Both the position numbers and the translations under genes were made by a program. From assembly GCF_001428125.1 (NCBI RefSeq), contig NZ_LMSM01000010.1, positions 124,001 to 188,000 of the forward strand: a stretch of DNA of 64,000 nucleotides. The letters run 5' to 3'. This document shows positions 31,126 through 43,307 of the stretch, one piece after another. Within the stretch, counting starts at the first letter, position 1, and the number at the start of each line of letters is the position of its first letter. The stretch is from Nocardioides sp. Soil774 (lineage in GTDB: Bacteria > Actinomycetota > Actinomycetes > Propionibacteriales > Nocardioidaceae). The notes under the pieces are model-generated. The model was not told the origin of the DNA. It did not search any database and saw only the letters and a list, made by a program, of their open reading frames with translations.

Positions 31126-31865
31126 TCAGTGACCGTGCTTGATGGCGGTGCGCAGGTCCTTGTTGAGCTGGGAGATCACGTCGAGCGGGATCTCCTTGGG
31201 GCAGGCAGCGGTGCAGGCACCGATGTTGGTGCAGCCGCCGAAGCCCTCGTGGTCGTGCTGGGCGACCATGTTGACCACGCGGCTGTCGCGCTCGGGCTGG
31301 CCCTGCGGGAGCTCGCCGAGGTGGGTGATCTTGGCACCCATGAACAGCGAGGCCGAGCCGTTGGGGCACGCCGCGACGCAGGCGCCGCAGCCGATGCAGG
31401 TGGCGACGTTGAACGCGCGCATGGCGTCGTCGCGCGGCACGGGCACCGAGTGGGCCTCGGGGGCCGAGCCGGTGTTGACCGAGATGTAGCCGCCCTGCTG
31501 GATGATGCGGTCGAACGCGCTGCGGTCGACGATCAGGTCCTTGACGACCGGGAACGCGTCGGAGCGCCACGGCTCGATGGTGATCGTCTCGCCGTCGGAG
31601 AACGAGCGCATGTGCAGCTGGCAGGTCGTGGTGACCTCCGGGCCGTGCGCCTCGCCGTTGATCATCAGACCGCAGGTGCCGCAGATGCCCTCGCGGCAGT
31701 CGGAGTCGAACGCGATCGGCTCCTCGCCCTTGTCGTTGAGCTGCTCGTTGAGCACGTCGAGCATCTCGAGGAACGACATGTCGGGGGACACCTCGGAGAG
31801 CTCGTAGGTGTGCATGGCACCCGCGCTCGTCGCGTCGGGCTGGCGCCAGATCTTCAGGGTCAGGT

Positions 31866-31869
<4 letters not shown>
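31126..31869 (-). CDS. sdhB: Succinate dehydrogenase iron-sulfur subunit (SdhCAB type)
   Basis: A 247-residue subunit that passes electrons from FAD to the membrane quinone site. The [2Fe-2S] ligands are in [10 protein letters not shown] and the following TTTCQL; the [4Fe-4S] and [3Fe-4S] ligands are in [12 protein letters not shown] and [12 protein letters not shown]. The GTG start overlaps the sdhA stop by 4 bases (GTGA), giving translational coupling. Sequence and length match the Corynebacterium/Bacillus-type enzyme that reduces menaquinone. Confidence 0.94.
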
Positions 31870-33905
<2,036 letters not shown>

Positions 33906-33920
33906 GAGTCTGCAGACCCC

Positions 33921-34649
33921 TTACTTGGTGATGACGCCGGCGAGGACACCGAGCGGGACGAGGGAGAAGCCGACCGTGACGATCAGCGCGATGACGAAGC
34001 CGACCGTCTTGGCCCGCTGGCGCTTGGCCGCGGTGCCGGTCCAGCCGAGTGTCTGGGCGGCGCTCCAGACGCCGTGGTGCAGGTGGGCGCCGAGCGCCAG
34101 CATGGCGGCGATGTAGATGAGGGTCAGCCACCACACGTCGAAGGTGTCGACGAGCAGGTTGTAGGGGTCGTTGGTCGCCCCGCCCTGCACGTTGACCTTG
34201 CCGATGGTGAAGTTGAGCAGGTGCCAGACGAGGAACAGGAAGATCGTCAGGCCGCCCCAGCGCATGAGCAGGCTGGCGCGGGTGGCTCCGGTCTGCTTCT
34301 TCACGACGTACTTCGTGGTGCGGGCCCGCGCCGCGCGGCGCCAGAGCACCACGGCGCAGTAGACGTGCACCACGAGAGCGGCGATGAGGCCGACGCGCAG
34401 GATCCACAGCAGGCCCTCGTGCGGGAGCATCGGCTCGCCGATCTCACGCAGGTGCTCGGCGTACTCGTTGAACGCGTTGTGCCCGGCGAACGCCTTGAGG
34501 TTGCCGTACATGTGCGCCAGCACGAAGCCCAGGAAGATGATGCCGCTGATCGCCATGCCGAGCTTCAGCGCGATGGTCGTGCGGGAGGCCCGGGCGCCCT
34601 TCACCAGGGTCGGAGCGTTCCCTCGAGAGTCTTTGAGTTGGGTTGCCAC
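33921..34649 (-). CDS. sdhC: Succinate dehydrogenase cytochrome b558-type subunit
   Basis: A 242-residue single-chain membrane anchor with five hydrophobic helices, as in B-type succinate:menaquinone reductases. Likely heme-ligand His are found in FVLAHMYGNLKAF, LVVHVYCAVVL, LVWHLLNFTIG and GAHLHHGVW, enough for two b hemes. Such enzymes can work against the membrane potential and may also run as fumarate reductase. The GTG at 34649 lies 6 bases after a TACCGT hexamer on the minus strand, so the operon message is likely leaderless. Confidence 0.92.
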   Translation of the reverse strand: MATQLKDSRGNAPTLVKGARASRTTIALKLGMAISGIIFLGFVLAHMYGNLKAFAGHNAFNEYAEHLREIGEPMLPHEGLLWILRVGLIAALVVHVYCAVVLWRRAARARTTKYVVKKQTGATRASLLMRWGGLTIFLFLVWHLLNFTIGKVNVQGGATNDPYNLLVDTFDVWWLTLIYIAAMLALGAHLHHGVWSAAQTLGWTGTAAKRQRAKTVGFVIALIVTVGFSLVPLGVLAGVITK

Positions 34650-34655
34650 GAGAGC

Positions 34656-34661
34656 ACGGTA
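34656..34661 (-). promoter_or_regulatory. -10 hexamer TACCGT of sdhCAB
   Basis: On the minus strand TACCGT ends 6 bases before the sdhC GTG. No ribosome-binding site is visible. Confidence 0.45.
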
Positions 34662-34733
34662 GCGCGGGGCTCCCACGCTCGACGCGCCGAGGCCGTGTGA
34701 CGTTTTCCTTGGCGCGTTGTCTTCCGCTGGACT

Positions 34734-34762
34734 GTGACACACGCCATAGTCGCCTGTGTCGC
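34734..34762. promoter_or_regulatory. Inverted repeat in the divergent sdh control region
   Basis: GTGACACA (34734-34741) and TGTGTCGC (34755-34762) are inverted copies with one mismatch, 13 bases apart, located 33 bp before the plus-strand operon and 85 bp before sdhC. A regulator bound here could choose between the two complexes. Confidence 0.4.
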
Positions 34763-34794
34763 CCGGACGCCGTTCCGGACCCTCTGGAGGACGT

Positions 34795-35616
34795 ATGCCG
34801 ACGACCGACCGCGGAGTGACCAGCCCGGGCCGTGCACGCATCGAGGAGCGCACGCTGCGCCGCGACAGGTGGTGGCTGCAGCCGCTGGCGACGTTCGTGG
34901 TGTTCTCGGGCTTCGTCGTGTTCGCGACCATCCGCGCCTTCATGGGCCGCGACTACTACGCCGAGCCCTACCTCTCGCCGTTCTACTCGCCGTGCCTGGG
35001 CGACTGCGTCGAGGGGGCCTCCGACTTCGGCCAGCCCTTCGGCTGGTGGCCGCTGTCGGCGGCGCTGCTCATCCTGGTCTTCCCGCTGGGCTTCCGGATG
35101 ACCTGCTACTACTACCGCAAGGCCTACTACCGCGCGTTCTGGCTGAGCCCGCCCGCGTGCGCCGTCGCCGAGCCCCACGGGTCCTACTCCGGCGAGAGCC
35201 GGCTGCCGCTCCTGCTGCAGAACGCCCACCGCTACTTCTGGTACGCCGCGGTGCTGGTCGGGCTGGTGCTCACCTACGACGTGCTGCTCGCCTTCCGCCC
35301 GATGCCGGGCCGGTACGCCGTCGGTGACGGCGAGACGAGCGGGGTCCACATGGGCCTCGGCACGCTGCTGATGCTCGCCAACGTCGTGCTCATCTGGCTC
35401 TACACGCTCTCGTGCCACTCGTGCCGCCACGTCGTGGGCGGCCGGCTGCGCCACTTCTCCAAGCACCCGGTCCGCTACCGGCTCTGGACGTGGGTCTCGC
35501 GGCTCAACACCAGCCACGGCCGGTGGGCGTGGTACTCGCTGTTCTCCGTCGCGGTCGTCGACTTCTACATCTTCCTGCTCGCCACCGGCACGATCCAGGA
35601 TCTGAGGTTCTTCTAG
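34795..35616 (+). CDS. Succinate dehydrogenase membrane anchor, Sdh1 type
   Basis: A 273-residue membrane protein with five predicted helices, the same length as Mycobacterium tuberculosis Rv0249c, the anchor of Sdh1. The N-terminal helix (about 30-48) is followed by an exported loop with SPFYSPCLGDCVEG containing two Cys. Later helices contain conserved His in NAHRYFWYAAV, SGVHMGLG and TLSCHSCRHVVGGR. The ATG at 34795 has a GGAGG ribosome-binding site. The gene ends exactly at the base before the flavoprotein ATG. Confidence 0.88.
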   Translation: MPTTDRGVTSPGRARIEERTLRRDRWWLQPLATFVVFSGFVVFATIRAFMGRDYYAEPYLSPFYSPCLGDCVEGASDFGQPFGWWPLSAALLILVFPLGFRMTCYYYRKAYYRAFWLSPPACAVAEPHGSYSGESRLPLLLQNAHRYFWYAAVLVGLVLTYDVLLAFRPMPGRYAVGDGETSGVHMGLGTLLMLANVVLIWLYTLSCHSCRHVVGGRLRHFSKHPVRYRLWTWVSRLNTSHGRWAWYSLFSVAVVDFYIFLLATGTIQDLRFF

Positions 35617-37479
35617 ATGACGGACATGAGCGCCGCCAACGGCCGGCACCCGATGACCGGCAACGAGCTGTCCGGCGAGGCGGCCGGCGGCATGGAGCGC
35701 CACGACTACGACGTCGTGGTGGTCGGTGCGGGTGGCGCGGGGCTGCGCGCCGCGATCGCGGCCCACGAGGCGGGAGCGCGCACGGCCATCGTGTGCAAGT
35801 CGCTGCTCGGCAAGGCCCACACGGTCATGGCCGAGGGCGGCATCGCCGCGGCGATGGGCAACCGCTGGCCCGAGGACAACTGGGAGGTCCACTTCCGCGA
35901 CACCATGCGCGGCGGGAAGATGCTCAACAACTGGCGCATGGCCCAGCTCCACGCCCAGGAGGCGCCCGAGCGGGTGCAGGAGCTCGAGGACTGGGGCGCG
36001 CTCTTCGACCGCACCGACGACGGGCTGATCTCGCAGCGCGACTTCGGCGGCCACAAGTACGCCCGGCTCGCGCACGTCGGCGACCGCACTGGGCTCGAGA
36101 TGATCCGCACGCTGCAGCAGCGGGCGGTGGCGCTCGGCATCGACGTCTTCATGGAGTGCACGGTCACCGACGTGTTCAGGGACGGCGACAAGGTCGCGGG
36201 AGCCTTCGCCTACTGGCGCGAGTCGGGCCGCTTCATCGTCTTCGACGCCCCGTCCGTGATCCTCGCGACCGGCGGCATCGGCAAGTCCTTCAAGGTCACC
36301 TCGAACTCGTGGGAGTACACCGGCGACGGCCACGCGCTCGCCATGCGCGCGGGCGCGAGCCTCATCAACATGGAGTTCGTGCAGTTCCACCCGACCGGCA
36401 TGGTCTGGCCGCCGTCGGTGAAGGGGCTGCTCGTCACGGAGTCGGTGCGCGGCGACGGCGGCATCCTGAAGAACTCCGAGGGCAAGCGCTTCATGTTCGA
36501 CTACATCCCCGAGTTCTTCAGGGCCGAGACGGCCGACACGGTCGAGGAGGCCGATGCCTGGTACGACGACAAGAAGAACAACCGGCGGCCGCCCGAGCTG
36601 CTGCCGCGCGACGAGGTGGCGCGCGCGATCAACTCCGAGATCAAGGCCGGCCGCGGCACGCCGCACGGCGGGATCTACCTCGACATCGCCTCACGGCGTA
36701 CGCCCGAGTTCATCCGCAAGCGGTTGCCGTCGATGTACCACCAGTTCAAGGAGCTCGCCGACGTCGACATCACCGCCGAGCCGATGGAGATCGGCCCGAC
36801 GTGCCACTACGTGATGGGCGGGGTCGAGGTCGACGCCGACACCCAGGAGAGCGCGGTCACCGGGCTCTACGCGGTGGGGGAGTGCTCGGGCGGCATGCAC
36901 GGCTCCAACCGGCTGGGCGGCAACTCCCTCGGTGACCTGCTGGTCTTCGGCAAGCGCGCCGGGGAGCACGCCTCGACGTACGCCGCCTCGCTGGCCGGCG
37001 CGCGGCCGCGGGTCGACGAGGCCGACGTGAGGGCCGCGCAGGCCAGCGCGCTCGCTCCCTTCGAGGTGGAGGGCGGCGAGAACCCGTACACGATCCAGTC
37101 CGACCTGCAGCAGTCGATGAACGACCTGGTCGGCATCATCCGCACCCGCGCCGAGCTCGAGGAGTCGCTGGACGCGATCGAGGTCTTCAAGCAGCGCGCG
37201 GCGACGATGGTCGTGGAGGGCCACCGGCAGTACAACCCCGGCTGGCACCTCGCGCTCGACCTGCGCAACATGCTCATCGTCAGCGAGTGCATCGCCAGGG
37301 CCGCGCTTGCCCGCGAGGAGTCGCGCGGCGGGCACACCCGCGACGACTTCCCGGGGCCGGACCCGGAGTGGGGCACCAAGAACCTCGTGGTGAACCTCAA
37401 CGAGGCGGGCACGGGCGTCGACCTCCACGAGAAGCCGTTGCCCGAGATGCCCGAGGAGCTGAAGGGGTACTTCGCATGA
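35617..37479 (+). CDS. Succinate dehydrogenase / fumarate reductase flavoprotein, Sdh1 type
   Basis: This 620-residue subunit is clearly different from the minus-strand sdhA. It has the FAD fold VVVVGAGGAGLRAAIAAHEAG, the covalent-FAD His in LLGKAHTVMAEGGIAAA, the substrate motif VQFHPTGMVWP, PTCHYVMGGVEVD and GSNRLGGNSLGDLLVFGKRA. The ATG immediately follows the anchor stop with no spacer, and its stop overlaps the Fe-S subunit start (ATGA). The long C-terminal section RQYNPGWHLALDLRNML is typical of the family. In mycobacteria this complex is proposed to work with low succinate. Confidence 0.94.
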   Translation: MTDMSAANGRHPMTGNELSGEAAGGMERHDYDVVVVGAGGAGLRAAIAAHEAGARTAIVCKSLLGKAHTVMAEGGIAAAMGNRWPEDNWEVHFRDTMRGGKMLNNWRMAQLHAQEAPERVQELEDWGALFDRTDDGLISQRDFGGHKYARLAHVGDRTGLEMIRTLQQRAVALGIDVFMECTVTDVFRDGDKVAGAFAYWRESGRFIVFDAPSVILATGGIGKSFKVTSNSWEYTGDGHALAMRAGASLINMEFVQFHPTGMVWPPSVKGLLVTESVRGDGGILKNSEGKRFMFDYIPEFFRAETADTVEEADAWYDDKKNNRRPPELLPRDEVARAINSEIKAGRGTPHGGIYLDIASRRTPEFIRKRLPSMYHQFKELADVDITAEPMEIGPTCHYVMGGVEVDADTQESAVTGLYAVGECSGGMHGSNRLGGNSLGDLLVFGKRAGEHASTYAASLAGARPRVDEADVRAAQASALAPFEVEGGENPYTIQSDLQQSMNDLVGIIRTRAELEESLDAIEVFKQRAATMVVEGHRQYNPGWHLALDLRNMLIVSECIARAALAREESRGGHTRDDFPGPDPEWGTKNLVVNLNEAGTGVDLHEKPLPEMPEELKGYFA

Positions 37480-38252
37480 GTTATGTGCTCAAGCTGCGGA
37501 TCTGGCGCGGCGACAAGGACGGCGGCGAGGTCAAGGACTACCCCGTCGAGGTCTCCGAGGGCGAGGTGGTGCTCGACGCGATCCACCGGGTGCAGGGCAC
37601 CCAGGCCGGCGACCTGGCCGTGCGGTGGAACTGCAAGGCCGGCAAGTGCGGCTCGTGCAGCGCCGAGGTCAACGGACGCCCGCGGCTGATGTGCATGTGC
37701 CGGCTCTCGGACTTCGCGGAGGACGAGACGATCACCGTCACGCCGATGCGCACCTTCCCGGTGATCCGCGACCTGGTGACCGACGTGTCGTTCAACTACG
37801 AGAAGGCCAAGCAGCTGCCGTCGGCACAGCTGGGGCCGCGCGATCCCGACGGCAAGCGACGGATGGCGCAGGTCGACGTCGAGCGTGGCCAGGAGTTCCG
37901 CAAGTGCATCGAGTGCTTCCTGTGCCAGGACGTGTGCCACGTCGTGCGCGACCACGAGGACAACAAGGAGTCCTTCGCGGGCCCGCGCTTCTTCCTGCGC
38001 TACGCCGAGCTCGACATGCACCCGCTCGACACCCACGACCGGCGCGAGCTCGCCCAGGGCGCGGCCGGCCTCGGGATGTGCAACATCACCAAGTGCTGCA
38101 CCGAGGTCTGCCCGGAGGGCATCAAGATCACCGACAACGCGATCATCCCGATGAAGGAGCGCGTCGTGGACAAGAAGTTCGACCCGCTCGTCTGGCTGGG
38201 CGACAAGATCGGTCTGCGCAACAAGGACAACGAGGGCCGCACCGAGCCGTGA
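37476..38252 (+). CDS. Succinate dehydrogenase iron-sulfur subunit, Sdh1 type
   Basis: A 258-residue subunit with the [2Fe-2S] cluster ligands in CKAGKCGSCSAEV and LMCMCRL. The second domain has CIECFLCQDVCHVVRDH and CNITKCCTEVCPEG, as in Rv0247c. It starts inside the flavoprotein gene (ATGA overlap). A perfect 7-bp inverted repeat begins on the base after its stop codon. Confidence 0.93.
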   Translation: MSYVLKLRIWRGDKDGGEVKDYPVEVSEGEVVLDAIHRVQGTQAGDLAVRWNCKAGKCGSCSAEVNGRPRLMCMCRLSDFAEDETITVTPMRTFPVIRDLVTDVSFNYEKAKQLPSAQLGPRDPDGKRRMAQVDVERGQEFRKCIECFLCQDVCHVVRDHEDNKESFAGPRFFLRYAELDMHPLDTHDRRELAQGAAGLGMCNITKCCTEVCPEGIKITDNAIIPMKERVVDKKFDPLVWLGDKIGLRNKDNEGRTEP

Positions 38253-38269
38253 GACCTATCCCATAGGTC
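38253..38269. promoter_or_regulatory. Palindrome GACCTAT-CCC-ATAGGTC
   Basis: A perfect 7-bp inverted repeat with a 3-base centre, directly after the sdh Fe-S gene and 42 bp before mutA. Its spacing and AT-rich core suit a repressor operator for mutA more than a terminator. Confidence 0.45.
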
Positions 38270-38299
38270 GCGGCGGTGTCGGCGCGGTGACGCTCGCCA

Positions 38300-38305
38300 T
38301 ATCCT
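38300..38305 (+). promoter_or_regulatory. -10 hexamer TATCCT before mutA
   Basis: TATCCT ends 6 bases before the mutA ATG with no ribosome-binding site, so the mutAB-meaB message is likely leaderless. Confidence 0.5.
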
Positions 38306-38311
38306 GCGCTC

Positions 38312-40126
38312 ATGACCGACCTTGAGGGTGGACTCGACGAGCCCGAGGAGCTGCAGCCGGCCGAGGGCACGCTGCGCCTGGTGGGCGAGCACGACACCTA
38401 CGACGCCGGAGCGTGGGAGGCCGCGACCGCGGCGGTGCTGCGCAAGGCGCGCCGCCTCTCCGAGGACGCCCCCGACTCCGACGTGTGGTCCGCGCTGACG
38501 CGCACCACCCTCGACGGGATCGCCGTCGCGCCGATCGGCCAGCAGTCCGACCTCGACGGCCTCGCCACAGCCGGGCGCCCGCAGCGCGCCGGCGCCTGGG
38601 ACGTACGCACCCAGGTGGAGGTCATCGACGACAAGGCGGCCAACGAGGCCGTGCTGCAGGACCTGGAGAACGGCGCCACCTCGGTGCTGCTGCACCTCGA
38701 CGGGGAGTCCGCCCACGACTGGGCCACCGTGCTCCACGGGGTGCTGCTCGACCTCGCGCCCGTGGTGCTCGACCGCCCCTCGACCGGGCAGGTCGAGGCG
38801 TTCGCCTCCTTCCTCGAAGGAGTCGACGGAGCCCTGCACCCGGGGACCAACCTCTCCCTCGACCTGCAGACGCTCGAGATGCTCCCCGCAGGCGCGAGCG
38901 ACGATGCGGCCGCAGCACGCGACCTCCTCGCGCCCCTCGCCCGCCGGGCCTTCCAGCTCGGGGTGCGGGCGCTCGTCGTGGACGGCACCGCCCTGCACGA
39001 CGAGGGCGCCAGCGACGCCCAGGAGCTGGGCTGGGCGGTGGCCACCGGCGTCGCCTACCTCCGGCTGCTGGCCGACGCCGGCTTCTCCGTCGAGCACGCC
39101 GCCCGCCTGGTGGAGTTCCGCCTCGCCGCGACCGACGAGCAGCTCACGACGATCGCCAAGCTCCGCGCGGCTCGCCGGCTCTGGGCACGGGTCCTCGAGG
39201 CCAGCGGGGTCGAGGGCGACGCGTCGATGGTGCTCCACGCGGTCACCAGCCGTCCGATGACCAGTGCGCGCGACCCCTGGGTCAACATGCTGCGCGGCAC
39301 CGTCGCGGCGTTCGCCGCCGGTGTCGGCGGAGCCGACGCGGTCACGGTCGTGCCCTTCGACGAGCCCCTCGGGCTGCCCGACGCGCTCGGGCGCCGCGTC
39401 GCGCGCAACACCTCGTCGCTGCTCATCGAGGAGTCGCACGTCGCCGCGGTCGCCGACCCGGCCGGCGGCTCCTACGCCGTCGAGAAGCTCACCGACGACC
39501 TCGCCGCCGCCGGGTGGGCCGAGCTCGGCCGCGCCGAGTCCGCCGGGGGCGCGCTGACCGACGAGGCGCGCGCGGCGGTGAAGGAGCGCGTGAAGGAGGT
39601 GGCCGCGGCGCGCGACGCCCAGGTCGCCGACCGGTCCCGCCCGCTGACCGGTGTCTCGGAGTTCCCCGACCTCGCCGAGGCGCTGCCCGAGCGCGAGCAC
39701 CTGTCGCACCGCCACGTCCGTCGCTACGGCTGGGCCTACGAGGACATGCGGGCCGCGCCCGCGCCCCGCCCGGTCTTCCTGGCCACGATGGGCCCGATCG
39801 CCGCGCACACCGCGCGCGCCACCTTCGCCACCAACCTGCTCGCCGCCGGCGGCGTCGCCGTCGAGGCGGCCGGTGCCACCGACGGCGTCGCGGCCGTGAC
39901 GGCGGCCTACGCCGGCCAGCCCGTGGTGTGCCTGGCCGGCACCGACGCGGCGTACGCCGAGTGGGGCGGCGACCTCGTCGCCGCGCTGCGGGCGGCAGGA
40001 GCGACGTACGTCGTGCTGGCGGGCAAGCCGGGGGAGCGGACGATCACCGACGTCGACGACTCGTGTGCCATGGGGGTGGACGCCCTGGGCTTCCTCGCCC
40101 GGATCCGAGAGGAGCTCTCGAAGTGA
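38312..40126 (+). CDS. mutA: Methylmalonyl-CoA mutase small (beta) subunit
   Basis: This 604-residue subunit pairs with MutB to interconvert methylmalonyl-CoA and succinyl-CoA. It keeps the TIM-barrel part ([25 protein letters not shown]) and a C-terminal Rossmann-like domain. The cobalamin-binding DxHxxG motif is missing, as is normal for the non-catalytic small subunit. Its gene overlaps mutB by 4 bases (GTGA). The N-terminal 35 residues are acidic and poorly conserved. Confidence 0.93.
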   Translation: MTDLEGGLDEPEELQPAEGTLRLVGEHDTYDAGAWEAATAAVLRKARRLSEDAPDSDVWSALTRTTLDGIAVAPIGQQSDLDGLATAGRPQRAGAWDVRTQVEVIDDKAANEAVLQDLENGATSVLLHLDGESAHDWATVLHGVLLDLAPVVLDRPSTGQVEAFASFLEGVDGALHPGTNLSLDLQTLEMLPAGASDDAAAARDLLAPLARRAFQLGVRALVVDGTALHDEGASDAQELGWAVATGVAYLRLLADAGFSVEHAARLVEFRLAATDEQLTTIAKLRAARRLWARVLEASGVEGDASMVLHAVTSRPMTSARDPWVNMLRGTVAAFAAGVGGADAVTVVPFDEPLGLPDALGRRVARNTSSLLIEESHVAAVADPAGGSYAVEKLTDDLAAAGWAELGRAESAGGALTDEARAAVKERVKEVAAARDAQVADRSRPLTGVSEFPDLAEALPEREHLSHRHVRRYGWAYEDMRAAPAPRPVFLATMGPIAAHTARATFATNLLAAGGVAVEAAGATDGVAAVTAAYAGQPVVCLAGTDAAYAEWGGDLVAALRAAGATYVVLAGKPGERTITDVDDSCAMGVDALGFLARIREELSK

Positions 40127-42306
40127 GCATCCCGAAGAACTTCGCCGACGTGGACCTCAGCGCGGGTCTCGTGACGGGACTCCGTCCCTCCTCGACCAGC
40201 GATGGCGCGGCTGAGCCGTGGACGAGCCCGGAGGGCATCGACATCCTGCCGGTCTACGGCCCCGAGCACCTCGAGGGCCTGGACGGCCTCGACACGTGGC
40301 CCGGCATCGCGCCGTTCCTGCGCGGGCCCTACCCGACGATGTACACCACCCAGCCGTGGACGATCCGGCAGTACGCCGGATTCTCCACCGCAGAGGAGTC
40401 CAACGCCTTCTACCGCCGCAACCTCGCGGCCGGGCAGAAGGGCCTGAGCGTCGCCTTCGACCTCGCCACCCACCGCGGCTACGACTCCGACCACCCGCGC
40501 GTGCGCGGCGACGTCGGCATGGCGGGCGTGGCGATCGACTCGATCTACGACACACGCACCCTCTTCGACGGCATCCCGCTCGACGAGATGTCGGTGTCGA
40601 TGACCATGAACGGCGCCGTGCTGCCCGTGCTCGCGCTCTACATCGCGGCGGCCGAGGAGCAGGGGGTGAAGCCGGAGCAGCTCGCGGGGACCATCCAGAA
40701 CGACATCCTCAAGGAGTTCATGGTCCGCAACACCTACATCTACCCGCCGGCGCCGAGCATGCGGATCATCAGCGACATCTTCGCCTACACCTCGCAGAAG
40801 ATGCCGCGCTTCAACTCCATCTCGATCTCCGGCTACCACATCCAGGAGGCCGGGGCCACGGCCGACCTCGAGCTGGCCTACACGCTGGCCGACGGCGTGG
40901 AGTACATCCGCGCCGGCCTCGGCACCGGCATGACGATCGACCAGTTCGCGCCGCGGCTCAGCTTCTTCTGGGCCATCGGGATGAACTTCTTCATGGAGGT
41001 CGCCAAGATGCGCGCGGCCCGGGCGCTCTGGGCGCGCCTGGTCGACGACTTCGACCCGAAGAACCCCAAGTCGCGCTCGCTGCGCACCCACAGCCAGACC
41101 TCGGGCTGGTCGCTGACCGCGCAGGACGTCTTCAACAACGTCGGGCGCACCTGCATCGAGGCGATGGCCGCCACCCAGGGCCACACGCAGTCGCTGCACA
41201 CCAACGCCCTCGACGAGGCGATCGCGCTGCCCACCGACTTCTCCGCACGCATCGCCCGCAACACCCAGCTGCTGCTGCAGCAGGAGAGCGGCACCACGCA
41301 GGTGATCGACCCGTGGGCCGGCTCCTACTACGTCGAGAAGCTCACCCACGACCTCGCCGAGCGCGCCTGGGCCCACATCCAGGAGGCCGAGCGGGCCGGC
41401 GGCATGGCGGCGGCGATCGAGCAGGGCATCCCGAAGATGCGCATCGAGGAGGCGGCCGCGCGCACGCAGGCGCGCATCGACGCAGGCACCCAGAAGGTCA
41501 TCGGCGTCAACACCTACCGCCTCGCCGCGGAGGACAAGCTCGACGTGCTGCGCGTCGACAACGACGACGTCTACCGCCAGCAGGTCGCCAAGCTCGAGCG
41601 GCTGCGCGCCGAGCGCGACGACGACGACGTACGCCGCACGCTGGAGGCGCTGACCGCCTCCGCCGAGCGCGGACCGGTCGGCGGAGGCTCCCTCGACGGC
41701 AACCTCCTCGCGCTGGCCGTCGACGCGGCCCGGGCCAAGGCGACGGTGGGCGAGATCTCGGACGCGCTGGAGAAGGTCTACGGCCGCCACCAGGCGGTGA
41801 TCCGTACGATCAGCGGCGTGTACCGCGACGAGGCAGGCACCGCCGAGGGGACCAAGGTCGCCGCGGTGCTGAAGGCCACCGAGGAGTTCGAGGCCGAGGA
41901 GGGCCGCCGCCCGCGCATCCTGGTCGCCAAGATGGGCCAGGACGGCCACGACCGCGGCCAGAAGGTCGTGGTCACCGCCTTCGCCGACCTCGGCTTCGAC
42001 GTCGACGTGGGCCCGCTGTTCTCCACGCCCGAGGAGGTCGCGCAGCAGGCGGTCGACGCCGACGTGCACATCGTCGGTGTCTCGTCGCTGGCCGCCGGCC
42101 ACCTCACGCTCCTGCCCGCGCTCAAGCAGGCGCTGGCCGACCAGGGTCGCCCGGACATCATGATCGTCATCGGGGGCGTGATCCCGCCCGACGACGTGGA
42201 GACGCTGAAGGAGATGGGCGCCGCCGCGGTGTTCCTGCCCGGCACCGTGATCGCCGAGTCGGCGCTCGACCTGCTGGCCAGGCTGCGGGAGCAGTCGGGC
42301 GACTGA
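40123..42306 (+). CDS. mutB: Methylmalonyl-CoA mutase large (alpha) subunit
   Basis: A 727-residue adenosylcobalamin-dependent catalytic subunit. The barrel domain includes [55 protein letters not shown] and [15 protein letters not shown]. The C-terminal cobalamin domain has MGQDGHDRG, with the cobalt-binding His at about residue 609, and GGVIPPDD. It feeds odd-chain fatty acid, branched amino acid or propionate carbon into the TCA cycle as succinyl-CoA. Coupling to mutA and meaB is by overlaps of 4 bases and 1 base. Confidence 0.97.
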   Translation: MSIPKNFADVDLSAGLVTGLRPSSTSDGAAEPWTSPEGIDILPVYGPEHLEGLDGLDTWPGIAPFLRGPYPTMYTTQPWTIRQYAGFSTAEESNAFYRRNLAAGQKGLSVAFDLATHRGYDSDHPRVRGDVGMAGVAIDSIYDTRTLFDGIPLDEMSVSMTMNGAVLPVLALYIAAAEEQGVKPEQLAGTIQNDILKEFMVRNTYIYPPAPSMRIISDIFAYTSQKMPRFNSISISGYHIQEAGATADLELAYTLADGVEYIRAGLGTGMTIDQFAPRLSFFWAIGMNFFMEVAKMRAARALWARLVDDFDPKNPKSRSLRTHSQTSGWSLTAQDVFNNVGRTCIEAMAATQGHTQSLHTNALDEAIALPTDFSARIARNTQLLLQQESGTTQVIDPWAGSYYVEKLTHDLAERAWAHIQEAERAGGMAAAIEQGIPKMRIEEAAARTQARIDAGTQKVIGVNTYRLAAEDKLDVLRVDNDDVYRQQVAKLERLRAERDDDDVRRTLEALTASAERGPVGGGSLDGNLLALAVDAARAKATVGEISDALEKVYGRHQAVIRTISGVYRDEAGTAEGTKVAAVLKATEEFEAEEGRRPRILVAKMGQDGHDRGQKVVVTAFADLGFDVDVGPLFSTPEEVAQQAVDADVHIVGVSSLAAGHLTLLPALKQALADQGRPDIMIVIGGVIPPDDVETLKEMGAAAVFLPGTVIAESALDLLARLREQSGD

Positions 42307-43295
42307 TGCCCCGTCCGGTCGACGTCGACGCCCTCGTCGCGGGCGTGCGGGAGGGCCAGCGTGCCGCGGTCTCGCGCGCCATCACGCTGGTGGAGTCGTC
42401 GCGCCCCGAGCACCGGGTGGCCGCCCGCAAGCTGCTCACGGAGCTCGCCGCGGAGGCCCTCCCGCTCGCCACCCGCGTCGGCATCTCCGGGGTGCCCGGG
42501 GTCGGCAAGTCCACCTTCATCGAGAGCCTCGGCGGCCGGCTCACGGCCGCCGGGCACCGCGTCGGCGTGCTCGCCGTCGACCCGTCGTCGGTGCGCACCG
42601 GGGGATCGGTGCTGGGCGACAAGACCCGCATGTCCACGCTCGCGGTCGACCCGCGCGCCTTCATCCGGCCCTCGCCGACCGCCGGCACGCTCGGCGGCGT
42701 CGCGCGCGCCACGACCCAGGCGATGCTCGTGCTCGAGGCGGCCGGCCACGACGTGGTGCTCGTCGAGACCGTCGGCGTGGGCCAGTCGGAGGTGACGGTC
42801 GCGGGCATGGTCGACACGTTCCTCTTCCTCACGATCGCGCGCACCGGCGACCAGCTCCAGGGCATCAAGAAGGGCATCCTCGAGATCGCCGACGTGGTCG
42901 CGGTCAACAAGGCCGATGGCGAGCACGAGGCCGACGCCCGCGTGGCGGCCCGCGAGCTCGCGGGTGCCCTGCGCCTGGTGCGCGGGCACGCCGAGTGGGC
43001 CCCGCCGGTGGTCACCTGCTCGGCCCTGACCGGCGCCGGCGTCGACGACGTCTGGCAGCGCGTCGCGGAGCACCGCGAGCACCTCGGGACCGACGGGCTG
43101 GCGCGCAAGCGCGCCGAGCAGCAGCTGGAGTTCACCTGGGCGCTGGTGCGCGACGAGCTCGCCCAGCGGCTGCGCACCTCGCCGGGCGTGGCGGCGGTGC
43201 GCGACGACGTACGACGGGCGGTGCTGTCCGGCGAGCTGCCTGCCCCGCTGGCCGCGGACCGGCTGCTCGCGGCCTACGACGCCGACGCGACCTAG
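42306..43295 (+). CDS. meaB: Methylmalonyl-CoA mutase-associated GTPase MeaB
   Basis: This 329-residue G3E-family GTPase protects and reloads MutAB with adenosylcobalamin. The P-loop GVPGVGKST lies at residues 62-70, followed by DPSSVRTGGSVLGDKTRM, the switch ETVGVGQSE and the base-recognition NKAD. The C-terminal dimerisation helices are present. The ATG overlaps the mutB stop by one base. The TAG stop forms part of the next gene's -10 hexamer. Confidence 0.95.
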   Translation: MPRPVDVDALVAGVREGQRAAVSRAITLVESSRPEHRVAARKLLTELAAEALPLATRVGISGVPGVGKSTFIESLGGRLTAAGHRVGVLAVDPSSVRTGGSVLGDKTRMSTLAVDPRAFIRPSPTAGTLGGVARATTQAMLVLEAAGHDVVLVETVGVGQSEVTVAGMVDTFLFLTIARTGDQLQGIKKGILEIADVVAVNKADGEHEADARVAARELAGALRLVRGHAEWAPPVVTCSALTGAGVDDVWQRVAEHREHLGTDGLARKRAEQQLEFTWALVRDELAQRLRTSPGVAAVRDDVRRAVLSGELPAPLAADRLLAAYDADAT

Positions 43296-43298
43296 ACT
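43293..43298 (+). promoter_or_regulatory. -10 hexamer TAGACT before the M20 hydrolase
   Basis: TAGACT begins with the meaB stop TAG and ends 9 bases before ATG at 43308. The spacer GGGAGGGTT could also act as a ribosome-binding site. Confidence 0.4.
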
Positions 43299-43307
43299 GG
43301 GAGGGTT

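Noticed and set aside
38312..40126. Loss of the cobalamin-binding motif in mutA as a sign of decay
   Set aside because: Small subunits of this mutase type normally lack the DxHxxG motif, so this is expected.
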